This document shows, piece after piece, positions 53,068-62,128 of a DNA stretch of 64,000 nucleotides. Every line of letters begins with the position of its first letter. Position 1 is the first letter of the stretch. The stretch lies in the NCBI GenBank assembly GCA_006247105.1, contig CM016926.1:806001-870000 (forward strand), in the 5' to 3' direction. The stretch comes from Giardia muris. Its lineage: Eukaryota; Fornicata; Diplomonadida; Hexamitidae. The notes beneath the pieces are model-generated. The model made no database searches. It had not been told where the DNA came from and saw only the letters and a program-made list of their open reading frames with translations. A program made the position numbers and the translations under genes.

Positions 53068-53736
53068 TCACTCATTATCGTTGCAAAATGTACGTGCAAT
53101 ACGGAATAACTCGGGATCGACGGCTTCAAGGTAGGACGCTTCCACACCCTCTCCAGCACCAGGGACGAAAAGGAGGAGAAGGCTCACGATCTCCTTGAAC
53201 TCACATTCTTTCAACAATAGCTCAAGGTCATCGTGTTCCATCCCTTTGAAGGCGGCCATCATCACGTCTGGTGATGGGGCAGACTCGAGGGGTTCGATAC
53301 CGGAGATGGGTTGAAGTGCGACTCGAGCACAGAAGGAGGATTGAAGCTGAAGATCAGAGAAGCGGTACTTGATGTCGATGTCGGTGCTGATTACAACCCT
53401 CTCAATCTGATACTTCAGACTCAAATCCCTGATCTCCTTTAGAAAGCTCTTGATGGACTCTCTTGATTGCTCGGGATCTGTTAGAAGCAAAGGTGCATGT
53501 AGGGTGAGGAGGTAAAGCTTCAGTTTCTCATACCTATGCAAGGTGCTTGTATACCGGATATGTTCCCTCGTGCATTTCAACGATGCATGAAGGCCTGGGA
53601 TACTTATGTTCTCCACCGTGCAGGACCCGTCTATAAGGCTGGCACAGGCTCTGACACGCTTCCCTAGGGCGTGGACGACCCCGGGGCGATGTGATCTGGG
53701 AAGTATGACGAGAAGGGTGACAAAAGAGTCAGTCAT
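53068..53736 (-). CDS. Unknown compact protein
   Basis: This 222-residue protein alternates beta-like hydrophobic strands (FVTLLVILPR, KLKLYLLTLHAPLLL, QIERVVISTDI) with helices and ends in a helical segment (DDLELLLKECEFKEIVSLLLLF). It has the look of a folded domain without membrane segments. I do not recognise the family. ATG at 53736 follows TTTTTGATTTTCGTC; upstream there is only a TTG. Confidence 0.65.
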   Translation of the reverse strand: MTDSFVTLLVILPRSHRPGVVHALGKRVRACASLIDGSCTVENISIPGLHASLKCTREHIRYTSTLHRYEKLKLYLLTLHAPLLLTDPEQSRESIKSFLKEIRDLSLKYQIERVVISTDIDIKYRFSDLQLQSSFCARVALQPISGIEPLESAPSPDVMMAAFKGMEHDDLELLLKECEFKEIVSLLLLFVPGAGEGVEASYLEAVDPELFRIARTFCNDNE

Positions 53737-53759
53737 GACGAAAATCAAAAAAAAACGCG
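53737..53759. promoter_or_regulatory. 23-bp divergent promoter with A9 run
   Basis: The space between the ATGs at 53736 and 53760 holds GAAAATC followed by an uninterrupted A run. It must serve both the unknown minus gene and the acetyltransferase. Confidence 0.55.
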
Positions 53760-54467
53760 ATGAATGAACTGTTCAACCTAGTCCCGACCCGGGAGCGACA
53801 GGTCCTGCCCTTTCCGAACGTCCTCCTGGCCCAGAACGTCTTCCTCCGCCTCATCATATCCCAGGACATAGACCTTTTCACCGAGACCTTCAAAGTGCGC
53901 TACTTACGCCGGCGATTTCGTTGCCAGACCGCGGACAGCCACGCCGTCTTCCAGGAAGTATTGGATTCGTACAAGTCGAACTCCCCTGCCTTCTTCCTCG
54001 TCGTGGTCGAGCGTAGTACGTTCGAGCCTATTGGGCTTGCCTTTGTCGAGGTTTTGGGAGTGCCTTTATCCACTTTCACGACCCATATCGTCACACAGGC
54101 AACCTCGGACGATGGGACAGACGGTTCTGGTTGTGCGGCCGCCAGGCCAACCGAAGAGAAAAGCCCGCCAGGCGATTCACTAATGTCTGTATCTGGGCAT
54201 TCGGAGGCCGAACTCCATCGGGAGACGGCGTGTGCGGAGATCCTGCTGATTATCAACAAGCATTACCGACGAAAAGGGTATGGCAAGGAGGCCGTGGAGG
54301 CTCTTGGGCATTATTGCATCCAGCATGGGTGTGTCCCTGTCTTCACCGGGCGGCCCGGTGGAGGGATTCGTCGGTTCCTCTCGAATACGTTCTTGCAGGT
54401 GTCGGAGACAGACCGGGTTTGTGAGGCATATGAGGGAGGGGACGTGTACTATGTAGCCTGGCCATGA
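53760..54467 (+). CDS. GNAT acetyltransferase, NAT9-like
   Basis: In the 235-residue protein the acetyl-CoA-binding motif A is visible as AEILLIINKHYRRKGYGKEA (R-x-x-G-x-G at about 170-175), preceded by strands containing FFLVVVERSTFEPIGLAFVEV. This resembles NAT9 proteins, which acetylate N-termini or tubulin-associated substrates. A disordered insert (about 113-155) interrupts the fold. Donor acetyl-CoA is inferred from the motif; the substrate is unknown. Confidence 0.78.
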   Translation: MNELFNLVPTRERQVLPFPNVLLAQNVFLRLIISQDIDLFTETFKVRYLRRRFRCQTADSHAVFQEVLDSYKSNSPAFFLVVVERSTFEPIGLAFVEVLGVPLSTFTTHIVTQATSDDGTDGSGCAAARPTEEKSPPGDSLMSVSGHSEAELHRETACAEILLIINKHYRRKGYGKEAVEALGHYCIQHGCVPVFTGRPGGGIRRFLSNTFLQVSETDRVCEAYEGGDVYYVAWP

Positions 54468-54517
54468 TGGGGATGCTAAAGCCAAGGCATACCGCCCTGG
54501 AGTACCGGTAAACTAAA

Positions 54518-55288
54518 CTATGGCAGTGCCGTCGGGAAGACCGTCTCCTCGGTATCCATAGGCTCCAGGTCAGGTGCATCTGTTATCGGTCCCTTACCCC
54601 CACCAGTGGCGCCAGACTTGGGGTGGATAGTAGTGGTGGTGTCTACTGAACTCTCCTCAACCCTTTCATTGTCTCTCCATTTCCCTCTCCCTCCGAAGAT
54701 CGTCGTGGCCGCCATGGTGGCCGGTATATTAGTCTTAGGAGGCATATATGCCGTTTTGGACATGGAGTCAAAGGAAGACGAGCTTGGAGGGACGTACGCG
54801 GGAGACTTGATTATCCCGCCTTTCGTACTGAAAGATTTCGAGGTGACTTGTCTAATCGAACTTGTGCTTGAGTTTGAGCTCAAATTCAAGCTTGGTATGG
54901 ACTTTGTCATATCATGTGAGGTGACTTCTCCTTTCTCAACCTCATCCCAGGAACGTGCTGGTCCTAATGTCCTTTGCTTGGGTAGTCCTTCATCAAGCTG
55001 GCCTTGGAATTGCTGAAAGGCTGTATCGGAGACACAGAAGGTGGCATGTTGCACCGTCCCATCTGCAAAGGCGACGAATGAGATCACCACATTGGTTCCG
55101 TGTATGTCCACGTCTTGAATGTTCCTCAACGGAATTGATAAGCAGAACGCACTCGATTCGAATTCAAGGATCTCAGGACTCAAGTGAAGAAAGCCTCGCG
55201 AGGCCTTCCCCATGATGAGCGAGGCATGCGCCCGGGTGACGGGGTAGCTCTGCACCTGGCCACGCAGGGGATAACGACAGACTGACAT
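54518..55288 (-). CDS. PH/GRAM-like domain protein with disordered tail
   Basis: The first 110 of 256 residues resemble a PH/GRAM fold: GKASRGFLHLSPEILEFES, IPLRNIQDVDIHGTNVVISF and a closing helix (TAFQQFQGQLDEGL). Such domains bind lipids or proteins. The rest is Ser/Thr/Pro-rich and disordered. The ATG at 55288 was preferred because it follows CAATGATGATTAAA; in-frame ATGs at 55300 and 55297 would add three or four residues. The specific family is not settled. Confidence 0.6.
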   Translation of the reverse strand: MSVCRYPLRGQVQSYPVTRAHASLIMGKASRGFLHLSPEILEFESSAFCLSIPLRNIQDVDIHGTNVVISFVAFADGTVQHATFCVSDTAFQQFQGQLDEGLPKQRTLGPARSWDEVEKGEVTSHDMTKSIPSLNLSSNSSTSSIRQVTSKSFSTKGGIIKSPAYVPPSSSSFDSMSKTAYMPPKTNIPATMAATTIFGGRGKWRDNERVEESSVDTTTTIHPKSGATGGGKGPITDAPDLEPMDTEETVFPTALP

Positions 55289-55549
55289 TTTAATCATCAT
55301 TGATTGGGGAAAAGAAGGAAGAGGAGAGGAGCAATAGGTTGATAGTCTAACTTCAAACGAGAAGTGCTGCGATCGTGGTATGCTAGAGTGGAGGTAGTCA
55401 CTGACGTGGAGACCTTCCCAAGGCAAGAGAATGGAGGCCGTTACACCCTAGTGGGAAGGCTTTTGTTCTCCCCACCCACTCACACACTTACATAGTCACA
55501 TTCCCCCTCACGTTGTAATCCTTCGACAACCTTTTGAGGACAAGGAAAA
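55289..55549. other. 261-bp divergent gap with an 8-bp inverted repeat
   Basis: CCTTCCCA (55413-55420) and TGGGAAGG (55452-55459) could form an 8-bp stem around 31 bases. The gap ends in GAGGACAAGGAAAA before the ubiquitin-like gene. No gene is supported inside. Confidence 0.4.
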
Positions 55550-55786
55550 ATGGGAATCTGGATCATCGCTACGGATGACAACGCGACCAAGGCGGCCGTG
55601 AACATCGACCCAAAGGCGACGGTCTTCGACCTGAAGCGCGAGCTAGAGAAGCACTATTGTTGTGAGCCCGAGTTCATGGTTTTGTCATATAACGGATATA
55701 CCCTTGAGAACGAGTTGACTCTGGAGGAGTGTAGGCTGCAGACTCACTCCCAGGTCTTCGTGCATGCGCGTTTAATAGGAGTGTGA
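55550..55786 (+). CDS. Ubiquitin-like protein
   Basis: The 78-residue protein is a full beta-grasp domain: MGIWIIATDDNATKAAVNI (first hairpin), ATVFDLKRELEKHY (the helix), FMVLSYNGYTLENELTLEEC (matching ubiquitin's L-x-F-x-G-x-x-L-x-D region) and HSQVFVHARL. It ends in LIGV with no Gly-Gly, so conjugation like ubiquitin is not expected. It more likely acts as a docking domain. The ATG follows GGACAAGGAAAA. Its stop is one base away from the convergent TPR gene. Confidence 0.8.
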   Translation: MGIWIIATDDNATKAAVNIDPKATVFDLKRELEKHYCCEPEFMVLSYNGYTLENELTLEECRLQTHSQVFVHARLIGV

Positions 55787-55792
55787 TTCACT
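55786..55792 (-). terminator. AGTGAAT polyadenylation signal overlapping the stop codon
   Basis: On the minus strand AGTGAAT contains the TGA of the TPR gene; it also overlaps the last base of the ubiquitin-like stop on the other strand. Confidence 0.65.
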
Positions 55793-57275
55793 TCTTTCCC
55801 TTCTTCCCCTTCTTGCCTTTTGCCCCCTTTTTTCCCTTCTTAGGCTTCCCACCGGAACCAAGCATCAACGGTTTTATCTCCGGAGGCTTGAGAGAGGCGT
55901 AGAACTTCTTGAAGGCTTGCGCCCCAGTGACCAGCTTGGCATGGGTATTGGTAAAGACGACCTCTTCTTGTAATGCTTCTGCAATAACAAGTAATCGATG
56001 GACGGTCGTGGTATATGCGTGAGCCGGGCCAACTAGTCTCCCCATCGTCTCCTCAATAGCGCGTAGCTCATCAATGGCACTATAGAGTGCATCCTCATCA
56101 AGCGTATGTGCACGTGCCTCGATATTAAAGGCAACGTTGATTGGAGGTTTCCCAGTGGACGTGTTTGAAGATCCGGATGAAGGACGTGCTAAGGTCCTCT
56201 TCATGTTAATGCTAATCCCAGTGCCTGATAAAGGCTTCAGTTGGTTCTGTTTAGTCATCGCCTCTTCCTTCTGCTCCAATAACCGCTCCGAAGCTAAGGC
56301 CCCAATGGTCTGGTCCTTCCCCTTTGGTTCCAGTATCGTTAAGGAACCAGACTGTACCGCTTGACTGGCCTGAAGAAAATCGAAAAGGATCAAGCTATCA
56401 CAACCGTCATACAATTCCGGATGCTCCTTGATCTCCTCCTGGACTGTCTTCGAAAAGAGACACCCAGTACGTCCAAACCCTTCTTCAATAATGCTCTCAA
56501 GTGATCTACGTCCAGGAAGAGTACAAAAGGCTGGGTCATTGATCACCTGCTCCAAGTACCCACAGCCTTGACGCAACCCTTGATAGGACGCATTCCCAAG
56601 CTGGTCCAATGTCGCATATGCCTTTAGATTCATAGGAAAGTCGTGCTCGATGCCCTGTAACTGTTGAAGAAAGGCCGTGGGAAGCACTCCCGCCTTGTAC
56701 GCGTGGATATACTGCAGCATCGCAATGTAACAAGCTATAAGGTCGTAGGAGCAAATCTGGGCATAAAGAGATCGCGGGCCTTCGGAATTGCTGATGATCG
56801 CCTCCGCTTGCTTCAATAACAAGGTGGCACGCTCAAATGCCTTATGATAGAAGAGCTCAAGTGCTAAATAGATCCTAGGGAGTGCGGTATCTGCAGTATG
56901 AGGAAGGATCGTTTCCGCAAGATCTATGGCCTCCATGTAATAGATCACTGCCTGTTTCGTCAGCCCTTCAGCCTCTTCCCCTGAGACTGCTTGTGCTTGT
57001 AACGAATGGAAGAATCCTTTTGTCAAGAGGAAATAGACAACCGTCTCCTTTGGTAGGGTTCTCTTTGGAGCCACCGCTACCCATTGCTCCTCCGCCTTCT
57101 CCAATAGACGGATACTACGTGGAATCTCACATCGAGATGCTTGTGCATGTGCTTGATCCAAAAGAGAATTGATCTCACGAGTCGGACCGACGTGCGGGAC
57201 GATCGGGGGGAAGAGGAACGTAGGATAGAACCGGGCGCTGACCGCTGGGTTCGTGTGGGAGTATACCGTCTGCAT
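55788..57275 (-). CDS. TPR-like helical protein with Lys/Gly-rich tail
   Basis: This 495-residue protein begins MQTVYSHTNPAVSARFYP. It contains helical pairs in TPR style (INSLLDQAHAQASRCEIPRSIRLLEKAEEQW; YMEAIDLAETIL; ERATLLLKQAEAII) over residues 35-210. A disordered part and another helical segment follow, then a tail of alternating KKGKKG units (last 20 residues) that would bind nucleic acid or tubulin. No named family. The ATG at 57275 was chosen; upstream in frame is only GTG. Confidence 0.7.
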   Translation of the reverse strand: MQTVYSHTNPAVSARFYPTFLFPPIVPHVGPTREINSLLDQAHAQASRCEIPRSIRLLEKAEEQWVAVAPKRTLPKETVVYFLLTKGFFHSLQAQAVSGEEAEGLTKQAVIYYMEAIDLAETILPHTADTALPRIYLALELFYHKAFERATLLLKQAEAIISNSEGPRSLYAQICSYDLIACYIAMLQYIHAYKAGVLPTAFLQQLQGIEHDFPMNLKAYATLDQLGNASYQGLRQGCGYLEQVINDPAFCTLPGRRSLESIIEEGFGRTGCLFSKTVQEEIKEHPELYDGCDSLILFDFLQASQAVQSGSLTILEPKGKDQTIGALASERLLEQKEEAMTKQNQLKPLSGTGISINMKRTLARPSSGSSNTSTGKPPINVAFNIEARAHTLDEDALYSAIDELRAIEETMGRLVGPAHAYTTTVHRLLVIAEALQEEVVFTNTHAKLVTGAQAFKKFYASLKPPEIKPLMLGSGGKPKKGKKGAKGKKGKKGKK

Positions 57276-57347
57276 CTTCAAACCCGATTCACTCTTGAAG
57301 AAGGATTTCACAAAATTGGGAGGGAAAAAAGAGGAGTGTGAACAAGA

Positions 57348-57686
57348 ATGACAACAGAAGTCATGCCCATCTCCGAGGAAATCAAACAGGCATACCTCTC
57401 ACGGAAGCGAATGTTACGGGTTCGAGTCCGTCGCGGCTTTGACCCCTTCTACACATATCACATCTTTAATGTCCCCGAAGATACAGAGACTCAGACCTTC
57501 ATTCGGCTTACGGCACGAGTCTTTGAGATGCCCGAACTTGAGGCTGTCCTTCTGGACCAAGCGGGAGATGCGATCGTCCCTTGTCGGACCATCGCAGATG
57601 TTTGTCGCTCTTTTGGGACAACTCTCACGGTCGCACACCTGAAGCCTTTGATTCCTCTCGTCCAGACCTGTGATGCACCTAGTTGA
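57348..57686 (+). CDS. UFM1-like ubiquitin-fold protein lacking the conjugating glycine
   Basis: Residues about 31-94 of this 112-residue protein align without gaps to the core of UFM1 as I recall it: DP...Y, NVPEDT, a central helix, F-x-x-P, a G-x-x-I-x-P-x-x-T turn and a final V...G-x-x-L. UFM1 is an ubiquitin-like modifier attached mainly to ribosomes at the ER. The UFM1 C-terminal Gly (after R-V) is replaced here by LKPLIPL, and 19 further residues follow, so classical UFMylation is not possible. It may be a non-conjugating relative. The ATG lies after AACAAGA, 72 bp from the divergent TPR start. Confidence 0.6.
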   Translation: MTTEVMPISEEIKQAYLSRKRMLRVRVRRGFDPFYTYHIFNVPEDTETQTFIRLTARVFEMPELEAVLLDQAGDAIVPCRTIADVCRSFGTTLTVAHLKPLIPLVQTCDAPS

Positions 57687-57739
57687 GACGGACTGTATCG
57701 GCGTTTCTCAGTAAGTAAAAAGTCTGACCATATCCCTGC

Positions 57740-60562
57740 ATGACGTCCCCAGAGCCTCGCGTCGCGTGCCTGTCGGTCATGGTGGGCGACGAGCCCGTGG
57801 TCCTGGTTTTTAAAAGCCTTGCCGCCGCCCTCAAACTCAAGAAAGCACTTCGCAACAGCTGTCCAGAATATTCTCTTGCTCGTGGCATTGAAGACGAAGC
57901 GATGCGCCGGTACGCCCGCAAGGTCGCCGGGAAGCTGGTCCAGCGGCCTCTCTTCGTCGACGCGTGTCTGACACCTGGGGATTGGCGGATCAGCTTAACA
58001 GACCAAACGAAGCTATCTCTCCCTCTTGCCTCGGCCGAGGCCCAATCCATCGACAAGATCCTCCAAGGACAACGGCAGGCCATGGAGGTGATGAGACGGG
58101 ACTATGACGCGTATCATTCAGTACAAATCCGCGAACCTACTAGGAAGATAATAGCGACCAACCGTGGGTATGGTCCACACCCTCCCGTGCACCCCAATTC
58201 TCTTCATGGCCGCCCTCAGTATGCCACCCCTTACCTAGCACCGCACGCCCGAGGGCAAGCGGCTTCGGTCTTCACTCCAACGCACCAACCAGGTGTCGTT
58301 CCAAATCTTCCTGGGACTGGGCCACTTGTTAGCTATGGGATGCCAATCCCATCTGGAGGCGTAGGAATTCCAGCTCTTCAGCCGAATCAGGCCATTCCAA
58401 CCGCTTTACAGGCTGTGAGTCTTTCTCTTCAAACGGGAGCCTCTCAGATGCCACCCGACCCAGCAACCGGTGAAAGACAAAATAGGTCTCTTCATACACT
58501 ACTTCAAGGTAGCGTACAGGAGAAGAACGAATTACTTCAACGTCTTCGTCAAGAACTGTCCCAATTACCAGAGGGACAGCAAGCCGAAGGGTTATTGGCC
58601 GTCCTCTTGGAACTCCTGGCGAAGAATACCGCTTCTGGGACTGAGTCCACAGTTCCTGGAGTAACGGTTTCTCCCGTTATCTCCTCACCAGTCCCCATCC
58701 CTTCCACATGTCTTGTCAACGACCAAGTATCATCCATCCCACAGAAGGAGCAACGCCCTAGATACTATCGACAGACCATGAAGACCGAAGACTCTAATAT
58801 CATCTCCGTTGGGCAAAACATACATAGCAAGGCGAATCTTCGTGATGCTGAGCGCCAGCATCAACTCTTTGGGATTCTCGTGCAGCAGTGGTGGTCTTGT
58901 CACTCACGAGCGATTAAGAGACGCGATACCATTCAAGAAACTCTTGCTGGCCACGTAGAATCGGAGGCGGTCAACTGGATCATGGGAAACCTCACCTTCA
59001 AGCATGAGCCCCTCTACTCTAGGCCTTGGCAACCACAGGAGGACGAGTATCTAGCCTTTTCGGTGTGTGATCAAGTGATGTGTTTTCTTAAGTGTTCAAG
59101 AGGCTTAGTTGACTGGGGGCATCGTAAGGCAGAGCTTCGTGCTGCTCTTGAAAAGGCCCTGGCGGATATACCTCGGACCTCTGGCCTCAGTAATGGCAAT
59201 GCGGAGATGGCTTCCAAGAACTCGTCCTTCACCAATCCTGATGGACTTACGTCGAAGACGACCTCGATGAAGCCGCTTCAAACCATTGGTGCTCCGACGT
59301 ACCCTTATTTGCATTCGCAGCCGCATACCGAGAACCTGGGTACGGTTCCTCAAGCACCGCTTGGTTTATTTTCAATGCAAGTGCACCTTCAGAAGCCAGG
59401 AGCCCAGACGCATGTGCCGACATACTCTCGTTCATTGTCGCCCGTCAGTTCTCAAGCCCATCCCAGACCTGGAGTGCAGGAGCAAGGTTACATGCCCATG
59501 ATCTCCTTCGATGCTGCCCCGGGGTTGTATCCAGGGATGGTCTCTTCCTATCATCGGCTTCACTCGTACACCCCATACTCCCAGCAGCCAGGCTTCGCGC
59601 CATATCCTCAGCAGTCGAAGGTTCCGCACCATTCTGGGTCGGAATCCCCAGTGCACCCTGACCGCTACCAATCTGGCAAGGGGAATAGGAACGGGAACGG
59701 GCACCTGACCGACATGATAATGTCGTACTTTAGCCAGCTTTCGCCCATCCCGGAGGTCCAGCAGATCGTCTCGAACATCCTACAGACAAGCCAATCGGGA
59801 GGCCCCAGTCTCCCCATCAATCTCTCAGCACACGGTGGGGCCGGGAATGATATCCCTCCTGGCCAATGGCAACGCATCATCAACGGACTTCCAGGGTACA
59901 TCAACTCGAAGATGGGGCAAACGCTCCAGACCGTGGAGCCCGCATCCTTGCCCCTGGAGAAGAAGACCGCTGATTCCCTTTGTCCCGATGAGACCTTGGT
60001 CCCCACTCCAGTTGGATTGAACATCGCCATCCCCGAGGATGAAAGAGAGGCCTCCTTCTGCCTTCTCGTCCTTCTGCTAGCCGCCGGCGCGAAGCTCTGC
60101 GACTCCAATCCCGACGTTATCGACTATGAGCTACTTCGCAAGAACTGTTTCACCAGGACCAAGATCGAGACGCTTCGCATGATGTACAGCGCGATCTACC
60201 GCGAACTAGTCAACGAGTACCGGCATACCGGGTATCCGGAGCTCCAGGGCGATAATGGCTGCGTGATCTGCGAGCCCGTGGACTTCGCGAAACCAAACAA
60301 GCAATACGACCTCCAAACAATCATCAACGCCTACAGAGATGCCGTAGCCGCGGCTAATCGGCAGTTCCTATCGCATGAGCACATGGATCGAGCAACCCTT
60401 CAACGAGACCTTCAAGGTGTTTCAGCCCTTGTCCTCGACTTCGAGAGAATTCGGATGATCCTGTTCGGAGATCATCCCGTCCCTCCCGAGTTGGACCAAG
60501 CCGTCCGAGAGATCTCGTTCTGCTATGGGAAGTACACTCGCGCCGACATCCTCAAGCGGTAA
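57740..60562 (+). CDS. Large unknown protein, Pro/Gln-rich middle
   Basis: The 940-residue protein has a folded N-terminal 125 residues (VACLSVMVGDEPVVLVFKS, VQRPLFVDACLTPGDW) and a long Pro/Gln/Ser-rich region. Islands of helix sit within it (QLFGILVQQWWSCHSRAIKRR near 375; YLAFSVCDQVMCFLKCS). A globular C-terminal 180 residues follow (ELLRKNCFTRTKIETLRMMYSAI). I recognise no domain. The style, disordered linkers joining folded islands, resembles RNA-granule or transcription scaffolds. A TGTAAAT sits just downstream of the stop. Confidence 0.72.
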   Translation: MTSPEPRVACLSVMVGDEPVVLVFKSLAAALKLKKALRNSCPEYSLARGIEDEAMRRYARKVAGKLVQRPLFVDACLTPGDWRISLTDQTKLSLPLASAEAQSIDKILQGQRQAMEVMRRDYDAYHSVQIREPTRKIIATNRGYGPHPPVHPNSLHGRPQYATPYLAPHARGQAASVFTPTHQPGVVPNLPGTGPLVSYGMPIPSGGVGIPALQPNQAIPTALQAVSLSLQTGASQMPPDPATGERQNRSLHTLLQGSVQEKNELLQRLRQELSQLPEGQQAEGLLAVLLELLAKNTASGTESTVPGVTVSPVISSPVPIPSTCLVNDQVSSIPQKEQRPRYYRQTMKTEDSNIISVGQNIHSKANLRDAERQHQLFGILVQQWWSCHSRAIKRRDTIQETLAGHVESEAVNWIMGNLTFKHEPLYSRPWQPQEDEYLAFSVCDQVMCFLKCSRGLVDWGHRKAELRAALEKALADIPRTSGLSNGNAEMASKNSSFTNPDGLTSKTTSMKPLQTIGAPTYPYLHSQPHTENLGTVPQAPLGLFSMQVHLQKPGAQTHVPTYSRSLSPVSSQAHPRPGVQEQGYMPMISFDAAPGLYPGMVSSYHRLHSYTPYSQQPGFAPYPQQSKVPHHSGSESPVHPDRYQSGKGNRNGNGHLTDMIMSYFSQLSPIPEVQQIVSNILQTSQSGGPSLPINLSAHGGAGNDIPPGQWQRIINGLPGYINSKMGQTLQTVEPASLPLEKKTADSLCPDETLVPTPVGLNIAIPEDEREASFCLLVLLLAAGAKLCDSNPDVIDYELLRKNCFTRTKIETLRMMYSAIYRELVNEYRHTGYPELQGDNGCVICEPVDFAKPNKQYDLQTIINAYRDAVAAANRQFLSHEHMDRATLQRDLQGVSALVLDFERIRMILFGDHPVPPELDQAVREISFCYGKYTRADILKR

Positions 60563-60681
60563 CTGTAAATGAAACAGGAACGTGGGCGTTAACTGGTTTC
60601 TACACGGCCAGATAGAAAAGACACCAACCTAGAATAGGACGAAACGGCCACTCCTTGAATTTGATCAATCGTCTCCTCACA

Positions 60682-62106
60682 TCACTCCCCCTGCAGCGCC
60701 TCGACGATGCGATGGGTGTAATGGGTGTGAAGTAGCTCATGAGCCTCGTGCGGAGTCAAACACCCGTTGAAGCCCCACAAGGCCTTGTTCTCCCCCGCTG
60801 AGGCGAAGCTCTCGTTCGCGTCGAGCTGATCGAGCGTAGTAGCACGATTTAAGACGATGTCACGCTTCCCCTTGATCTTAGGCATCCCTCCCCCGTTCAG
60901 GCACCCTCCAGTGCAAGCCATCTGCTCAACCACGTCGCACTCAACCTCCTTGTCGCGGACCATACGGGCCGCCTCGTAGATGGCGGTTCCCCCATGGGCG
61001 ACAAGAGCTTTATACTCCGTCCCTGCGATTCGACATGAGACAGACTTGATAGTCTGGACCAATTGCCCCGGAATCTTGAATTCCTTGACGAGTTCCGTCC
61101 GGACGTCCTCGATCGGTGCCCTCTTCAGGTACGAGATGAAACGGAGGCATGTCTCAGCGACTCCTCCAGTCTTCCCGAAGATATGGGAACCACCACTAAC
61201 CCGGTTGAAGGGTTCATCGAAATCCCAACGTCTACGCGTTGATTTCCCTGGCGCTAGATCGATGGCGTCATCGGCGACCTCTTCAAGCGACAAGGTCACC
61301 TTACGAGTATGAAGAAGGTATTCCGCCACCTCACGGATCGTTAGGCAGATGTTAACATCCTGCTCGAGTTGGGGACGCATAGATTCATCCTTCTTCGCGG
61401 TACACGGCATGATATCAGCGACGTAGACGTCGTCGATACTATTAATGATCCCCTTCTTCATGAGGTGCTCAACAGCCCATCTACGCTTGACTAAGGTGGC
61501 CACCATTGCGACGCAACTCTTGGCCGTCGAAACGTGTCCAAGCAGCTCTGGGAACTTCATCTCCGCCATGTTGATCCAGGCGGGGCAACAGCTCGTAAAG
61601 ACCGGTCCCTTGCCCTCCGCCTTGAAGTGAAGGATCTCCTGAGTGTCGATGACCGTAGTCTCGTCCGCCCCGAAGTTGACGTCGAAGACGTAGTCGAAGC
61701 CGAGGTGCTTCTTGAGCATACGGATGAGGGAGTAGATGGTATTCGTCCCAATGGGGAGCCCAAAGACATCTCCAAAGGCAACGCGAACCGACGGTGCAAT
61801 CAGGGCAACGCGAACCTTGTGCTTCCTACCTTCCTCGAAGTACTCCCCGAGATTGTCCCGGGGGATGAGGGCATCGACGGGACAGATCGTCGTACACTGC
61901 CCGCAACCGATGCAGTCACTCTCAAATAGGGTATTGAGCTTGACAACGGGTGGATAACGGGGCTTCTCGTTGGCACGGTACACGCTGATGGCTTGCGCGT
62001 CGCACGCCTTCACGCACATGTTGCAGCCGATACACTTCGCGTAGTCGATGAAGATTGCATTGTTGCGGTCGGTTCCGGTGACATCATGAACGGGTTTCGG
62101 CGGCAT
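60682..62106 (-). CDS. [FeFe]-hydrogenase
   Basis: The 474-residue enzyme has two ferredoxin-type [4Fe-4S] clusters (Cys25/28/31/35 and Cys65/68/71/75) and the three H-cluster loops TSCCPAW (171-177), MPCTAKKDE (233-241) and MACTGGCLNGGG (396-407). It reduces protons with ferredoxin electrons to make H2 during anaerobic pyruvate metabolism, probably in the cytosol. There is no targeting presequence. It is the short hydrogenase form of diplomonads. L3 has Thr where most have Pro (MACPGGC). A bacterial origin of eukaryotic hydrogenases is debated; nothing here sets it apart in codon use. Confidence 0.96.
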   Translation of the reverse strand: MPPKPVHDVTGTDRNNAIFIDYAKCIGCNMCVKACDAQAISVYRANEKPRYPPVVKLNTLFESDCIGCGQCTTICPVDALIPRDNLGEYFEEGRKHKVRVALIAPSVRVAFGDVFGLPIGTNTIYSLIRMLKKHLGFDYVFDVNFGADETTVIDTQEILHFKAEGKGPVFTSCCPAWINMAEMKFPELLGHVSTAKSCVAMVATLVKRRWAVEHLMKKGIINSIDDVYVADIMPCTAKKDESMRPQLEQDVNICLTIREVAEYLLHTRKVTLSLEEVADDAIDLAPGKSTRRRWDFDEPFNRVSGGSHIFGKTGGVAETCLRFISYLKRAPIEDVRTELVKEFKIPGQLVQTIKSVSCRIAGTEYKALVAHGGTAIYEAARMVRDKEVECDVVEQMACTGGCLNGGGMPKIKGKRDIVLNRATTLDQLDANESFASAGENKALWGFNGCLTPHEAHELLHTHYTHRIVEALQGE

Positions 62107-62128
62107 TTTTGTCCCGCGTTCACTAGTG

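Noticed and set aside
53063..53074. CTTTCACTCATT, similar to the ncRNA 3'-processing motif
   Set aside because: It has no D box or other RNA feature upstream, and is explained by the minus-strand AGTGAAA around a stop codon.
57413..57436. GGGTTCGAGTCC, resembling a tRNA T-arm
   Set aside because: The stem does not pair, there is no A box or acceptor, and it lies in the coding region of the UFM1-like gene.
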